Part shown: positions 9,758 to 19,370 of the stretch, piece after piece
How positions within the stretch are numbered: the first letter of the stretch is position 1
How the letters are laid out: each line of letters starts with the position of its first letter
Assembly (NCBI GenBank): GCA_902598015.1
Contig: CACJZT010000002.1
Coordinates: forward strand, 1-64,000
From: an uncultured Pelagibacteraceae bacterium
GTDB taxonomy: Bacteria; Pseudomonadota; Alphaproteobacteria; Pelagibacterales; Pelagibacteraceae
Reading direction: 5' to 3'
Length of the DNA: 64,000 nt
Made by a program: the position numbers and the translations under genes
Notes under the pieces: generated by a model
What the model saw: the letters and a program-made list of their open reading frames with translations, nothing else
Told to the model about the DNA's origin: nothing
The model's database searches: none

Positions 9758-11173
9758 ATGTCTCAATCATTAAATGTTTTACAAAATAAAGCTGAGGAAT
9801 TGCCTAATAATATTGAGGCGGAACAATCGGTAATTGGATCAATTCTGCTATCGAATGAAATATTTGATGAAGTAAATTTAATTTTATCAAGTAAAAATTT
9901 TTATGACCCTGTTCATAGAAAAATATTTGAGGCTTTAGAGAAGCTTATTTATAGTGGTTTGCTTGCCAATCCAATTACTCTAAAAAATTATTTTGATAAG
10001 GAAAAAGATGAATTAAATATTCCTGAGTATTTAGTTAAAATTACTAAATTCTCTACTTCTTCAAGGCAAGCAATAGAATATTCAAAACTTATATTTGATT
10101 TATATGTAAAAAGAGAATTAATAAAAATTTCTGGTGAAGTAATTGACCAAGCTAAACTTAATGACTTAGAAATTGATGGAAAAAAAATAATAGAAAATTA
10201 CGAAAAATCTCTGTTTGATCTTGCTGAAAAAGGTTCTTTTAGTTCTTCTTTAATTAAATTTGATGAAGCTATGAGACAAACAATTGAAATGGCTTCGAAC
10301 GCTTATAAAAATGAAGAGGGTATTGTTGGGGTACCAACAGGTTTAAAAGACCTAGATGATAGGCTTGGTGGATTGCATAAATCTGATTTAATCATTATTG
10401 CAGGTAGACCTTCAATGGGTAAAACTGCTTTAGCTACAAATATAGCTTTTAATGCTGCAAAAAAAATTCAAGAGAGTGGAGAAAAAAGTTCAATAGCATT
10501 TTTTTCTCTTGAAATGTCATCTGAACAACTTTCTACAAGAATTTTATCAGAGCAATCGAGAATTAAGTCAAATGACATAAGAAGAGGTAAAATTTCAGAG
10601 GAACAATTTGATAAATTTATTGAAACATCTAAAGATATCTCTGAACTACCTTTGTATATTGATGAAACTCCAGCAATAACAATTGCAGCATTAAGTAATA
10701 GAGCAAGACGGATCAAGAGATTATATGGTCTTGATATGGTTGTTATAGATTACATACAGTTAATGAGAGCTTCCAACTCAAACAATGGAAGGGTTCAAGA
10801 AATATCAGAAATCACTCAAGGATTAAAAGCTTTAGCAAAAGAATTAGCAGTGCCTGTCTTAGCGCTTTCTCAGTTGTCGAGAGCAGTTGAGCAAAGAGAC
10901 GATAAAAAACCACAACTGTCAGATTTAAGAGAATCGGGATCAATTGAACAAGATGCAGATGTGGTAATGTTTGTATATAGAGAGGCATACTATCTACAAG
11001 GAAAAGAACCCAGACCTGCTACAGTAGAACATGCTGAATGGCAGGCGAAAATGAATGAAGTTTCACATTTAGCTGAATTAATTATTCAAAAACAAAGGCA
11101 TGGACCTACAGGAAATGTAATGCTTGAATTTGAAGCAATGTTTACCAAATTTAAAGATATTCAAAATAATTAA
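9758..11173 (+). CDS. dnaB: Replicative DNA helicase DnaB
   Basis: Hexameric 5'-3' helicase that unwinds DNA at the replication fork and recruits primase. 471 residues, normal. N-terminal all-helical domain (PNNIEAEQSVIGSIL near residues 16-30), linker, then the RecA-like motor with Walker A AGRPSMGKTALA at about 215-226, Walker B MVVIDYIQLM and DnaB motif SDLRESGSIEQDAD. Sits after rplI in the common rpsF-rpsR-rplI-dnaB arrangement. No intein is present in the Walker A loop. Confidence 0.97.
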   Translation: MSQSLNVLQNKAEELPNNIEAEQSVIGSILLSNEIFDEVNLILSSKNFYDPVHRKIFEALEKLIYSGLLANPITLKNYFDKEKDELNIPEYLVKITKFSTSSRQAIEYSKLIFDLYVKRELIKISGEVIDQAKLNDLEIDGKKIIENYEKSLFDLAEKGSFSSSLIKFDEAMRQTIEMASNAYKNEEGIVGVPTGLKDLDDRLGGLHKSDLIIIAGRPSMGKTALATNIAFNAAKKIQESGEKSSIAFFSLEMSSEQLSTRILSEQSRIKSNDIRRGKISEEQFDKFIETSKDISELPLYIDETPAITIAALSNRARRIKRLYGLDMVVIDYIQLMRASNSNNGRVQEISEITQGLKALAKELAVPVLALSQLSRAVEQRDDKKPQLSDLRESGSIEQDADVVMFVYREAYYLQGKEPRPATVEHAEWQAKMNEVSHLAELIIQKQRHGPTGNVMLEFEAMFTKFKDIQNN

Positions 11174-11197
11174 ATTAAATTATAAATCTAATAGTTG

Positions 11198-13573
11198 ATG
11201 TTGGCCAAATTTTATCAAAATATTGTATTAAAAAAACCAGGCTTCATTTTAGTTTTATTATTAAGTTTCTTGTGTTTTTTTGGTTATTTTTCAAAAAACT
11301 TTAGACTTGATGCATCATCTGAAACTTTATTAATAGAAGGTGATCCTGATTTAAAATATTTAAAAGAAATAAACGAAAGATACGGTGCAAAAGAATTTTT
11401 AGTTCTTACTTACACACCAAAAGGGAGAATGATAGAAGAAAATTCTATCAAAAACCTTATAAAATTAAAAAAAGAAATTCAAAAACTTAATTGGGTGCAT
11501 AATGTAATCACCCTATTAGATATTCCTTTACTAAACAGCTCCGATGAACCACTAATAGAGAGACTGCAAAACTATTCTACACTTAGCTCAAAAGGTATTA
11601 ATAAAGAAAGAGGATTTAATGAAATATTGAACAGTCCTGTTTTCAGGAATTTCGTAATCAGTGAAGATGGTAAAACATCTGGCATAATAGTTTATTTAAA
11701 ATCTAAAGATAAAATAAAAGACTTTAAAAGTAAAAAAGATGAAGAGATATATAAAGATCAATTAAAAAAACAAAACCATCAAAATATTTTAGAAATAAGA
11801 CAAGTAATAAAAAATTTTAGCACAACAAGCAAAATTCATTTAGGTGGCATTCCTATGATTGCTGATGATATGATGACTTTTATTAAAAATGATATAATTG
11901 TTTTTGGACTTGGAGTTTTTTTATTTATCGTAGCAACTCTTTGGTATGTATTTAGAAGATTGATATGGATAATTGTACCTATAAGCAGTTGTTTTTTTTC
12001 AGTAATAATAATGACAGGACTTCTTGGTCTCTTAGGATGGAAAGTTACTGTTATATCATCTAATTTTATAGCTTTAATGTTGATTTTAACAATGGCTATG
12101 AATATTCATATTAGTACAAGATATCTTCAGCTCTCAAAACAATTTCCGAAGTTAAATAAATTTAAAATTATTTCTTTAACAACGAGTAAAATGTTTTGGC
12201 CTATTTTGTATACAGCTTTGACAACTATATTTGCTTTCTTGTCTCTGGTGTTTAGTGAAATAAAACCAATAATAGATTTTGGATTTATGATGACTTTTGG
12301 TCTAATAATTTCATTTCTTATTACTTTTAGTTTATTGCCAACATTAATTAATTTATTTAATTTTAATAAAGTTGCTTTAAAAGAAGAAAAAGGTACTAAG
12401 ATTACTAATTTTTTCAGTAATATTTCAGTTTCAAATCAAAATACAATATTTGGGACAAGCTTAATAATTATATTTTTAAGTATATTAGGAATTTCAAAGC
12501 TTGAAGTAGAAAATAGTTTTATAAATTATTTTGATAAAAATACAGAAATTTATAAAGGAATGAAACTTATAGATGAAAAATTAGGGGGTACAACGCCACT
12601 TGAAGTGATTTTAAAATTTCCAAAACAAGACGATGGTGAAAAAAAATCTGAAGATGAAGAGGACGATTGGGGTGATGAAGATAAGAATGATGAAAAATAT
12701 TGGTTTACTAAAGATAAAATTGACAAAATAAAAAAAGTTCATAACTATCTAGACTCTTTGGAACCAATTGGAAAAGTGCTTTCTTTTTCCTCAATTATCG
12801 AAGTTGCCACTCAATTAAATAACAATAAGGAGTTAGGTTCTTTGGAAATGGGCGTATTGTACACCAAAATACCAGATAATATAAAAAAGGAAATTGTAGA
12901 TCCATATATTTCCATAAAAGACTCTGAAGCTAGGATAAGCTTACGAATAAAAGACTCTTTAGATAATTTACGAAGAAATGATTTACTTATTAAAATAAAT
13001 TCTGACCTTAAAAATAAATTAGATTTAAAAAAAGATGAGTTTAAATTAGGCGGTGTATTAATTCTTTTCAACAATCTTTTGCAAAGTTTATTCAAATCTC
13101 AAATTTTAACACTTGGATTTGTTATGCTCGGAATTTTAATAATGTTTATAATTCTTTTCAAAAATTTAAAATTAGCTTTAATAGGTGTAGTGCCAAATTT
13201 TATAGCAGCCTTTTTTATATTAGGTTTAATTGGATTATTGGGAATTCCTCTTGATATGATGACAATAACAATTGCTGCAATAACAATAGGTATTGCAGTA
13301 GATAATAGCATTCATTATATTTACAGATTTAAAGAAGAGTATGTAAAATTAAAAAATTATAATAAGACATTAAAACTCTGTCATTCAACAGTTGGTAAAG
13401 CTATTTTAAATACATCAATTACTATAGTTTTTGGATTTTCAATTTTAGTAATGTCTAATTTTATACCTACAATTTATTTTGGTGTTTTCACAGGTATTGC
13501 TATGTTGCTTGCAATGGTTTCCGTTTTAACACTTTTACCCTCTTTACTGCTTAAAATTAAACCATTCAATTAA
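11198..13573 (+). CDS. RND-superfamily (MMPL) exporter
   Basis: Predicted inner-membrane proton-driven exporter of lipid-like or hydrophobic substrates; substrate unknown. 791 residues from the ATG at 11198 (a TTG sits just before it). Layout is one N-terminal helix, a periplasmic domain, six helices with the MMPL/sterol-sensing pattern (residues about 230-400), a second periplasmic domain, and six more helices to the end. That is the duplicated RND fold in a single chain. The second periplasmic domain holds a striking acidic stretch, about residues 476-500, almost entirely Asp/Glu/Lys. HpnN-type hopanoid exporters have this size, but no hopanoid gene is nearby. Its stop overlaps the cvpA start (TAATG). 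Confidence 0.75.
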   Translation: MLAKFYQNIVLKKPGFILVLLLSFLCFFGYFSKNFRLDASSETLLIEGDPDLKYLKEINERYGAKEFLVLTYTPKGRMIEENSIKNLIKLKKEIQKLNWVHNVITLLDIPLLNSSDEPLIERLQNYSTLSSKGINKERGFNEILNSPVFRNFVISEDGKTSGIIVYLKSKDKIKDFKSKKDEEIYKDQLKKQNHQNILEIRQVIKNFSTTSKIHLGGIPMIADDMMTFIKNDIIVFGLGVFLFIVATLWYVFRRLIWIIVPISSCFFSVIIMTGLLGLLGWKVTVISSNFIALMLILTMAMNIHISTRYLQLSKQFPKLNKFKIISLTTSKMFWPILYTALTTIFAFLSLVFSEIKPIIDFGFMMTFGLIISFLITFSLLPTLINLFNFNKVALKEEKGTKITNFFSNISVSNQNTIFGTSLIIIFLSILGISKLEVENSFINYFDKNTEIYKGMKLIDEKLGGTTPLEVILKFPKQDDGEKKSEDEEDDWGDEDKNDEKYWFTKDKIDKIKKVHNYLDSLEPIGKVLSFSSIIEVATQLNNNKELGSLEMGVLYTKIPDNIKKEIVDPYISIKDSEARISLRIKDSLDNLRRNDLLIKINSDLKNKLDLKKDEFKLGGVLILFNNLLQSLFKSQILTLGFVMLGILIMFIILFKNLKLALIGVVPNFIAAFFILGLIGLLGIPLDMMTITIAAITIGIAVDNSIHYIYRFKEEYVKLKNYNKTLKLCHSTVGKAILNTSITIVFGFSILVMSNFIPTIYFGVFTGIAMLLAMVSVLTLLPSLLLKIKPFN

Positions 13574-14118
13574 TGACAGAAGCTATTCAGGATTTTTTAA
13601 TACAAGTAACATTATTTGATTATATTTTTTTTGTATTAACAATTTATTTTTTAATTCAAGGATCTAGAAAGGGTTTTGTTTTAAGTTTATTATCAGCTGC
13701 TAAATGGGTATTGGCTTATATTTTAACAATTTATTTGTTCCCAAAAGTAAAACCTTATTTTGATGGTATATTAGATAGTGAATACGTTCTTGATATAATT
13801 TTAGGAGTAACATTATTTATTATAATAATATTCCTTATTCTCTTAGCAAACAAAGCAATCAGTAAAGTAATTACTTACACAGGATTAGGCTCAGTTGATA
13901 AAGTTTTTGGTTTTTTCTTCGGAATCGCTAAGAGCTATGTTTTAATTGTTTGTTTGTTTACAGCTTTAGACGTTGTCTACGATAGTAAAAAATGGCCGTT
14001 AAATTTAAAAGATTCTTTAACATTTCATTGGGTTGAAAAAGGTAGTATCTATCTTATAAAGGTATTTCCAAATCAAAAACAATATGAAGACGCTAAAGAA
14101 AAAGTTCAAGATGTATAA
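13573..14118 (+). CDS. cvpA: CvpA family membrane protein
   Basis: Small inner-membrane protein of the colicin V production family; molecular role not settled. 181 residues with four predicted helices (about residues 17-35, 40-58, 75-100, 113-135). The GSRKGFVLSLLSAAKWV stretch is typical of the family. It precedes purF with an 8-base overlap, the same pairing as in E. coli, which supports the name. A TAATG overlap couples it to the upstream exporter gene. Confidence 0.82.
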   Translation: MTEAIQDFLIQVTLFDYIFFVLTIYFLIQGSRKGFVLSLLSAAKWVLAYILTIYLFPKVKPYFDGILDSEYVLDIILGVTLFIIIIFLILLANKAISKVITYTGLGSVDKVFGFFFGIAKSYVLIVCLFTALDVVYDSKKWPLNLKDSLTFHWVEKGSIYLIKVFPNQKQYEDAKEKVQDV

Positions 14119-15553
14119 TCCTAAATTGAAGGAGGAATGTGCTGTCTTTGGTATAAGCAATACACCAGAAGCATCAACTTTAACTGCTTTAGGGCTTCAT
14201 GCGTTACAACATAGAGGACAAGAGGGTTGTGGAATTGTATCATTTGATGGAGAAAAATATCACTCTGAAAAAAGATTTGGTCTGGTTGGTGACAACTTTA
14301 ATGATGAGAAAGTTTTAAAAAACTTGCCAGGAAATTATGCTATAGGTCACAATAGATATTCTACAACTGGAGGAACTGCTCTTAGAAATGTACAGCCATT
14401 CTTTGCTGATACTAATTCAGGCGGAATTGGTGTAGCACATAATGGTAATCTAACTAACGCTATAACACTCAGAAATAAAATGGTTGAGGAAGGCTCAATT
14501 TTTTACACAACATCGGATACAGAAACAATAGTAAAACTTATAGCTAAATCAAAAAGACCAAAAACAATTGATAAAGTTATTGATGCTCTGTTTCAAATTC
14601 AAGGTGGATATGCATTAGTTATGATGACACAAAATACACTTATTGGTGTAAGAGATCCTTATGGAATTAGACCTTTGGTTATAGGAAAATTGAAAAACTC
14701 TTACGTTTTTGCATCTGAAACCTGTGCTTTTGATATTATTGGTGCAAAATTTGTTAGAGAAGTTGAAAATGGTGAAATTGTTTATGTAGAAGATGATGAA
14801 TTAAAAAGTATTAAGCCATTCCCTCAAAAAAAAGTAAGACCATGTGTGTTTGAATATATTTATTTTTCAAGACCAGATAGTATTTTAAACGGTAAAACAG
14901 CATATGAATATCGTAAAAGATTTGGGGCAGAATTAGCAAAAGAAGATAATTTAGATGCAGACTTAGTTGTACCAGTGCCAGATTCTGGGAATGCTGCTGC
15001 ATTAGGTTATGCAGAAGAGAAGAAAATAAATTTTGATTTAGGTTTAATTAGAAACCATTATGTTGGTCGAACTTTTATCGAGCCATCACAACAAATAAGA
15101 AGTTTAGGTGTTAAGTTAAAATTAAATGCAAATGTTTCAGTTATAAAAAACAAAAAAATTATTTTGGTTGATGACTCTCTAGTTAGAGGAACCACTTCAT
15201 CAAAGATTGTAAAAATGTTATACGATAATGGTGCTAAAGAGATACATGTAAGAATTGCTAGTCCAGAAATAAAATATCCAGATTTTTATGGTGTTGATAC
15301 GCCTACAAAAAAAGAACTATTAGCAGCAAACAAATCAGTAGATGAAATAAAAGAATTTATAAAAGCACAATCGCTTAAATTTTTAACTTTAGATGGCTTA
15401 TATCGAGGAATGGGTTTTGATAAGAGAAATGACGCGTATCCTCAGTTAACTGATCATCATTTTACTGGCGATTATCCGGTAAAAATAATTGACGAACTTG
15501 GGGAAGATAAAGTTACACAATTATCTTTATTAAGCACAGGATCGAGTAATTAA
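14111..15553 (+). CDS. purF: Amidophosphoribosyltransferase
   Basis: First committed step of purine synthesis: PRPP plus glutamine gives 5-phosphoribosylamine. I start it at the ATG at 14111, not the longer frame from 14084, because this puts the catalytic Cys at position 10 after a short propeptide (MYNPKLKEEC), as in the family. 480 residues. Ntn-hydrolase glutaminase domain, then the phosphoribosyltransferase domain with PRPP loop ILVDDSLVRGTTSS at about 350-363. Of the four Fe-S cysteines of the B. subtilis type, one equivalent (VRPCVFEY) is seen but the position in PxFYGVDTP is Asp, so a cluster is unlikely. The stop overlaps the next gene by TAATG. Confidence 0.95.
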   Translation: MYNPKLKEECAVFGISNTPEASTLTALGLHALQHRGQEGCGIVSFDGEKYHSEKRFGLVGDNFNDEKVLKNLPGNYAIGHNRYSTTGGTALRNVQPFFADTNSGGIGVAHNGNLTNAITLRNKMVEEGSIFYTTSDTETIVKLIAKSKRPKTIDKVIDALFQIQGGYALVMMTQNTLIGVRDPYGIRPLVIGKLKNSYVFASETCAFDIIGAKFVREVENGEIVYVEDDELKSIKPFPQKKVRPCVFEYIYFSRPDSILNGKTAYEYRKRFGAELAKEDNLDADLVVPVPDSGNAAALGYAEEKKINFDLGLIRNHYVGRTFIEPSQQIRSLGVKLKLNANVSVIKNKKIILVDDSLVRGTTSSKIVKMLYDNGAKEIHVRIASPEIKYPDFYGVDTPTKKELLAANKSVDEIKEFIKAQSLKFLTLDGLYRGMGFDKRNDAYPQLTDHHFTGDYPVKIIDELGEDKVTQLSLLSTGSSN

Positions 15554-16110
15554 TGAAAAAAGTAAATTTTACTGAAATGAAAAATGGTTCAAAAGAAGAT
15601 TATGAATTATTAGAAAGGTATGAAAAAAATTTTGAACGTAAGACAGCGGATAGATTACTCAAATATCTTGCAAGTCAAACTACAACTCTTGAGGGTTATC
15701 AAATAACTAGATTAGAACATTCCTTGCAAGCAGCAACAAGAGCGTACAAGAATGGAGAAAGTGAAGAAATGGTTGTAGCAACTTTACTTCATGACATAGG
15801 AGATGACTTGGCGCCTATGAATCATTCTCAATATGCGGCTTCAATAATAAGACCATATGTTTCAGAAAAAACGTATTGGATAATACTTCATCATGGACTT
15901 TTTCAAACATATTACAGTGCTCATCATTTAGGGGGTGATAGAAACGCTAGAGATAAATTCAAGGATCACAAATACTATCAAGATACAGTTGATTTTTGTG
16001 AAAAATACGACCAGTCTTCTTTTGATCCTAACTATAAATCTATGTCTTTAGAAGAGTTTGAACCAATGGTTAAAAAGATATTTGATAGAAAACCTTTTTA
16101 TCATCACTAA
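15553..16110 (+). CDS. HD-domain protein (phosphohydrolase or PhnZ-like oxygenase fold)
   Basis: 185 residues of HD-domain fold. Putative metal ligands in order: His56 (RLEHSLQ), the His80-Asp81 pair (LLHDIGDD), His91, His113/His114 (ILHHGLF) and Asp153 (KYDQSSFDPNY). Six or more ligands fit either a metal phosphohydrolase or the di-iron oxygenase branch (PhnZ, TmpB, myo-inositol oxygenase). The HDIG then NH and HHG pattern resembles the di-iron branch, but I cannot assign a substrate. Translationally coupled to purF by TAATG, so it may act on a nucleotide-like or phosphonate-like compound; that is inference. Confidence 0.65.
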   Translation: MKKVNFTEMKNGSKEDYELLERYEKNFERKTADRLLKYLASQTTTLEGYQITRLEHSLQAATRAYKNGESEEMVVATLLHDIGDDLAPMNHSQYAASIIRPYVSEKTYWIILHHGLFQTYYSAHHLGGDRNARDKFKDHKYYQDTVDFCEKYDQSSFDPNYKSMSLEEFEPMVKKIFDRKPFYHH

Positions 16111-16125
16111 TTTTTTAAAGAAAAC

Positions 16126-18075
16126 ATGACGAATAAACTTAAGGAAGAGAAAAGTCCGTATTTAAAGCAGCACAAAGATAATCCAGTAAATTGGTTTGCT
16201 TGGAATAAAGAAAGTTTAGAACAAGCAAAAAAAGAAAAAAAACCAATATTTCTAAGCGTTGGGTATGCAAGCTGTCATTGGTGTCATGTGATGGCACATG
16301 AAAGTTTTGAAGATGATGAAACAGCTAAAATCATGAATGAAAAATTTATAAACATTAAAGTTGATAGAGAAGAAAGACCAGATTTAGATTATGTTTTTCA
16401 AAGAAGTTTATCTATTCTTACAGGAACACAGGGGGGCTGGCCCTTATCGATGTTTCTTGATGAAAATGGAGTTCCTTTTACCGGCGGAACTTATTTTCCT
16501 CCAAAAGAAATGCATGGAAGACCAAATTTTCAAAAAGTTCTAAATAATGTTTCTGACGTATATAATAAGAATAGAGAGAAAATTCTTGATCAAGCGCCCC
16601 AAATGCAAGAAATATTTGGTAAAATTAATCAAAGATCAGCAGTATTAAATCAACCTTTAGAACCGTTTTTAGAAAAAATTATACAGCACCTTGATAAAGA
16701 TAATGGAAGTTTCAAAGGGGCACCTAAGTTTCCTCAATTTTATTTATTTGACGCAATGTTTTATTTTTATTTAAAAACAGGAAAAGAAGAATACTTTAAA
16801 CCAGTTGAGATTTTACTCTATAATATTTCTTCAAAAGGAATGTATGATCATTTAGCTGGTGGTATAGCAAGATATACAGTTGATGAAAATTGGATTGTCC
16901 CCCACTTTGAAAAAATGCTTTATGATAATATTCAATATATTGGGTTGCTAAACAAGTTCTTTCAAAAAACTAATAATCTTTATTATAAGAAAAAGTTAGA
17001 GCAAACTATAGATTTTATTAATTCAGAATTTAAAAATGATTTTTATCTTTATGGGTCTGCATATGATGCCGATAGCGATGGTGTTGAGGGAAAATATTAT
17101 ATATGGAATTATGCAGAACTAAAAAATACTCTGGGTCCTAAATTTAATTTATTTGCAAAAAAATATAATTTAAGTGAAGAGGGAAATTTTGAAGGTAATA
17201 ATATTTTAACAGAAACTCATAATAAACTTTCCGATGATGAGATTAAAGAAGTCTCAAACACAGAAAAAACATTATTAGATCAAAGAAACAAACGTACTAA
17301 ACCATTATTTGATGATAAATCTCAAACTGATCAAAATTGTTTTTTATTAGAAACTCTTCTTCTTTCATCACTAGTAACTGATAATGAAGAACTAAAAAAA
17401 AATACTCTTGATAGTATAAAGATATTGGAAAAATATTTGTCAGACAAAATTTTCCATTGCTATCAAGACACAGAGATTGACGCTTTCTTGGAAGATTACG
17501 TATATTATGCCAGTCTTTTAATAACTATTTATGAATTAGATGGTGACCTTAAATACATCGAAAAAGCAAAAGATATATTAATAAAAACCTGGGAATTTTT
17601 CTTCGATAAAAAATCAGGATTAATGCAAAAAAACAAAATATTAGATAATGACCTTTTTGTTCAGCCAGTAGATCTAAATGATAATAATATACCGAATGGA
17701 AATAGTGTGTATTTAAACTTATGCAACAAGCTATATATAATAACTAGTAATAAAATATGGTTTGAAAAAATTGATATTTTAAAGAAAAGTTTCCACCAAG
17801 TTTTAAACTCAAACTTTGCACAAATGTTTAGTTTTGTTAAATCATTGGATATTTGTAATGAAAGTATATCTTTTGCAATTTATGGAAAGGAAAATTTAGA
17901 TACCGATATAAAAAAGTATTTACAAAAAAAATTTTTTACCAGGGCTACATTTAAATATCTAGATAATAAGGAAAAAGATGCAAAAATTGTTATATGTAAA
18001 AATCAAACTTGCTCTAACAAATTAAGTAATATAAAGGAAATTGAAGATTATCTAAAAAGAAACAATATAAGCTAA
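16126..18075 (+). CDS. YyaL/SSP411-like protein: thioredoxin-fold plus (alpha/alpha)6 barrel (DUF255)
   Basis: 649 residues. The N-terminal DUF255 thioredoxin-like domain carries CHWC at residues 50-53 inside SVGYASCHWCHVMAHESF, followed by KVDREERPDLD. The C-terminal half is a barrel like N-acyl-glucosamine epimerases, with YDADSDGVEGKYY. The closest known proteins are the YyaL family and human SPATA20; their reaction is unknown, although a redox role is plausible from the CxxC. The gene sits directly ahead of gshA (1-base TAATG-type overlap), followed by gshB, tying it to thiol metabolism. Slightly shorter than typical relatives (about 680). Confidence 0.85.
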   Translation: MTNKLKEEKSPYLKQHKDNPVNWFAWNKESLEQAKKEKKPIFLSVGYASCHWCHVMAHESFEDDETAKIMNEKFINIKVDREERPDLDYVFQRSLSILTGTQGGWPLSMFLDENGVPFTGGTYFPPKEMHGRPNFQKVLNNVSDVYNKNREKILDQAPQMQEIFGKINQRSAVLNQPLEPFLEKIIQHLDKDNGSFKGAPKFPQFYLFDAMFYFYLKTGKEEYFKPVEILLYNISSKGMYDHLAGGIARYTVDENWIVPHFEKMLYDNIQYIGLLNKFFQKTNNLYYKKKLEQTIDFINSEFKNDFYLYGSAYDADSDGVEGKYYIWNYAELKNTLGPKFNLFAKKYNLSEEGNFEGNNILTETHNKLSDDEIKEVSNTEKTLLDQRNKRTKPLFDDKSQTDQNCFLLETLLLSSLVTDNEELKKNTLDSIKILEKYLSDKIFHCYQDTEIDAFLEDYVYYASLLITIYELDGDLKYIEKAKDILIKTWEFFFDKKSGLMQKNKILDNDLFVQPVDLNDNNIPNGNSVYLNLCNKLYIITSNKIWFEKIDILKKSFHQVLNSNFAQMFSFVKSLDICNESISFAIYGKENLDTDIKKYLQKKFFTRATFKYLDNKEKDAKIVICKNQTCSNKLSNIKEIEDYLKRNNIS

Positions 18076-19370
18076 TGATAGAAACAAAGGAACAAATAAT
18101 AGAACATTTTAAGTCAGGCTCAAAAGATAAATCTAATTTAAAGATTGGAGTTGAGCATGAAAAATTTATTTTTGATAAAAAAACAAATACCAGAATTGAT
18201 TATTCCAAAATCAAAAAAATGTTTGAAAACTTATATGAGTTTGGCTGGAAACCTATTTTTGAGGAAAAAAATCCAATAGCGTTAACTAAGAATGGTAAAA
18301 GTATTACTTTAGAGCCTGGCAATCAAATAGAGCTATCTGGAGCTAAATTAAATAATATTCATGAAGCTTGTGCTGAATCTCATGAATATTTATTTGAGTT
18401 AAATCAGGTAATTGAAAAATTAGATTTTAAAATAGTAAGCTCTGGATATGACCCTATATCCAAACTTGAAGATATACCTAATAATCCAAAAAAAAGATAT
18501 GAGGTTATGACCAAAGATATGCCTGTTGGCGGCAAACTAAGTTTAGATATGATGTATAAAACTGCAGGTACACAATTAAATTTAGATTATACTTCAGAGG
18601 AAGATTTTATAAAAAAATTTAAGTTAGCAAATAATTTAGTTCCAATATCTATCGGACTTTTTGCAAATTCCTCTATAGTTGAAAAAAGTAATAGTGGATA
18701 CTTATCTTACAGATCTAAAGTTTGGCAAGAAACATCTAGAGGTGGGTTGCCTGAGTTTTTTTTAAAAGATGTAAATTTTGAGAAATATGCAGATTATATT
18801 ATGAATTATCCAATCTTATTTTTACAAAGTGAAGGTAATTATATATCTGGAAAAAAATATTTATTTAAAAACTTTATGAATGGAGAAATTAAAGAAATTG
18901 GAAATAAAATCCCTAGTACTAATGATCTTGATACACATTTAGGAACAATATTTACAGAGAACAGATTAAAACAATATATCGAATTAAGATCAATGGATGC
19001 GTGTGGATGGGAGTGTTTATGTGCTGGTCCTGCCCTATTTACTGGATTACTTTATGGAAATCTGGAAGAAGCTTTAGATTTAATTAAAAATTGGGAAGTT
19101 AATGAAGTGCTTTCAGCTTATAAAAATGCCCCTAAAAACGGCTTAAAAACTAATTTGATGGGCAAGGATACTTCATATTGGGCAGAGAGATTATTAGACA
19201 TATCAAAATCAGGATTAAAAAAGAGAGACTTTTTAAATAGAAAAAAATTAAGTGAAGTAAAGTTTTTAGATCACTTAGAAAAAATTGTAAAAAATAAAAA
19301 AACAAATGCTGATAATATAATAAGTAAGTATTCAAATTCCAAAAATTTGAATGATTTATATGACCAATAA
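18075..19370 (+). CDS. gshA: Glutamate-cysteine ligase (plant/alphaproteobacterial type)
   Basis: ATP-dependent ligation of glutamate and cysteine, the first and rate-limiting step of glutathione synthesis. 431 residues, near the 450 of this class. Signatures: GVEHEKF near residue 26, EPGNQIELSGA near 78-88 and the TAGTQLNLDY element. Unrelated in sequence to the E. coli GshA class, related to the GCS2 type found in plants and alphaproteobacteria. It overlaps gshB by 11 bases, so both enzymes of the pathway are coupled. Confidence 0.93.
   Translation: MIETKEQIIEHFKSGSKDKSNLKIGVEHEKFIFDKKTNTRIDYSKIKKMFENLYEFGWKPIFEEKNPIALTKNGKSITLEPGNQIELSGAKLNNIHEACAESHEYLFELNQVIEKLDFKIVSSGYDPISKLEDIPNNPKKRYEVMTKDMPVGGKLSLDMMYKTAGTQLNLDYTSEEDFIKKFKLANNLVPISIGLFANSSIVEKSNSGYLSYRSKVWQETSRGGLPEFFLKDVNFEKYADYIMNYPILFLQSEGNYISGKKYLFKNFMNGEIKEIGNKIPSTNDLDTHLGTIFTENRLKQYIELRSMDACGWECLCAGPALFTGLLYGNLEEALDLIKNWEVNEVLSAYKNAPKNGLKTNLMGKDTSYWAERLLDISKSGLKKRDFLNRKKLSEVKFLDHLEKIVKNKKTNADNIISKYSNSKNLNDLYDQ

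Noticed and set aside
14084-14110. Upstream start of purF at 14084
   Set aside because: It lies inside cvpA and would put nine extra residues ahead of the catalytic cysteine propeptide. The ATG at 14111 gives the expected Cys10.
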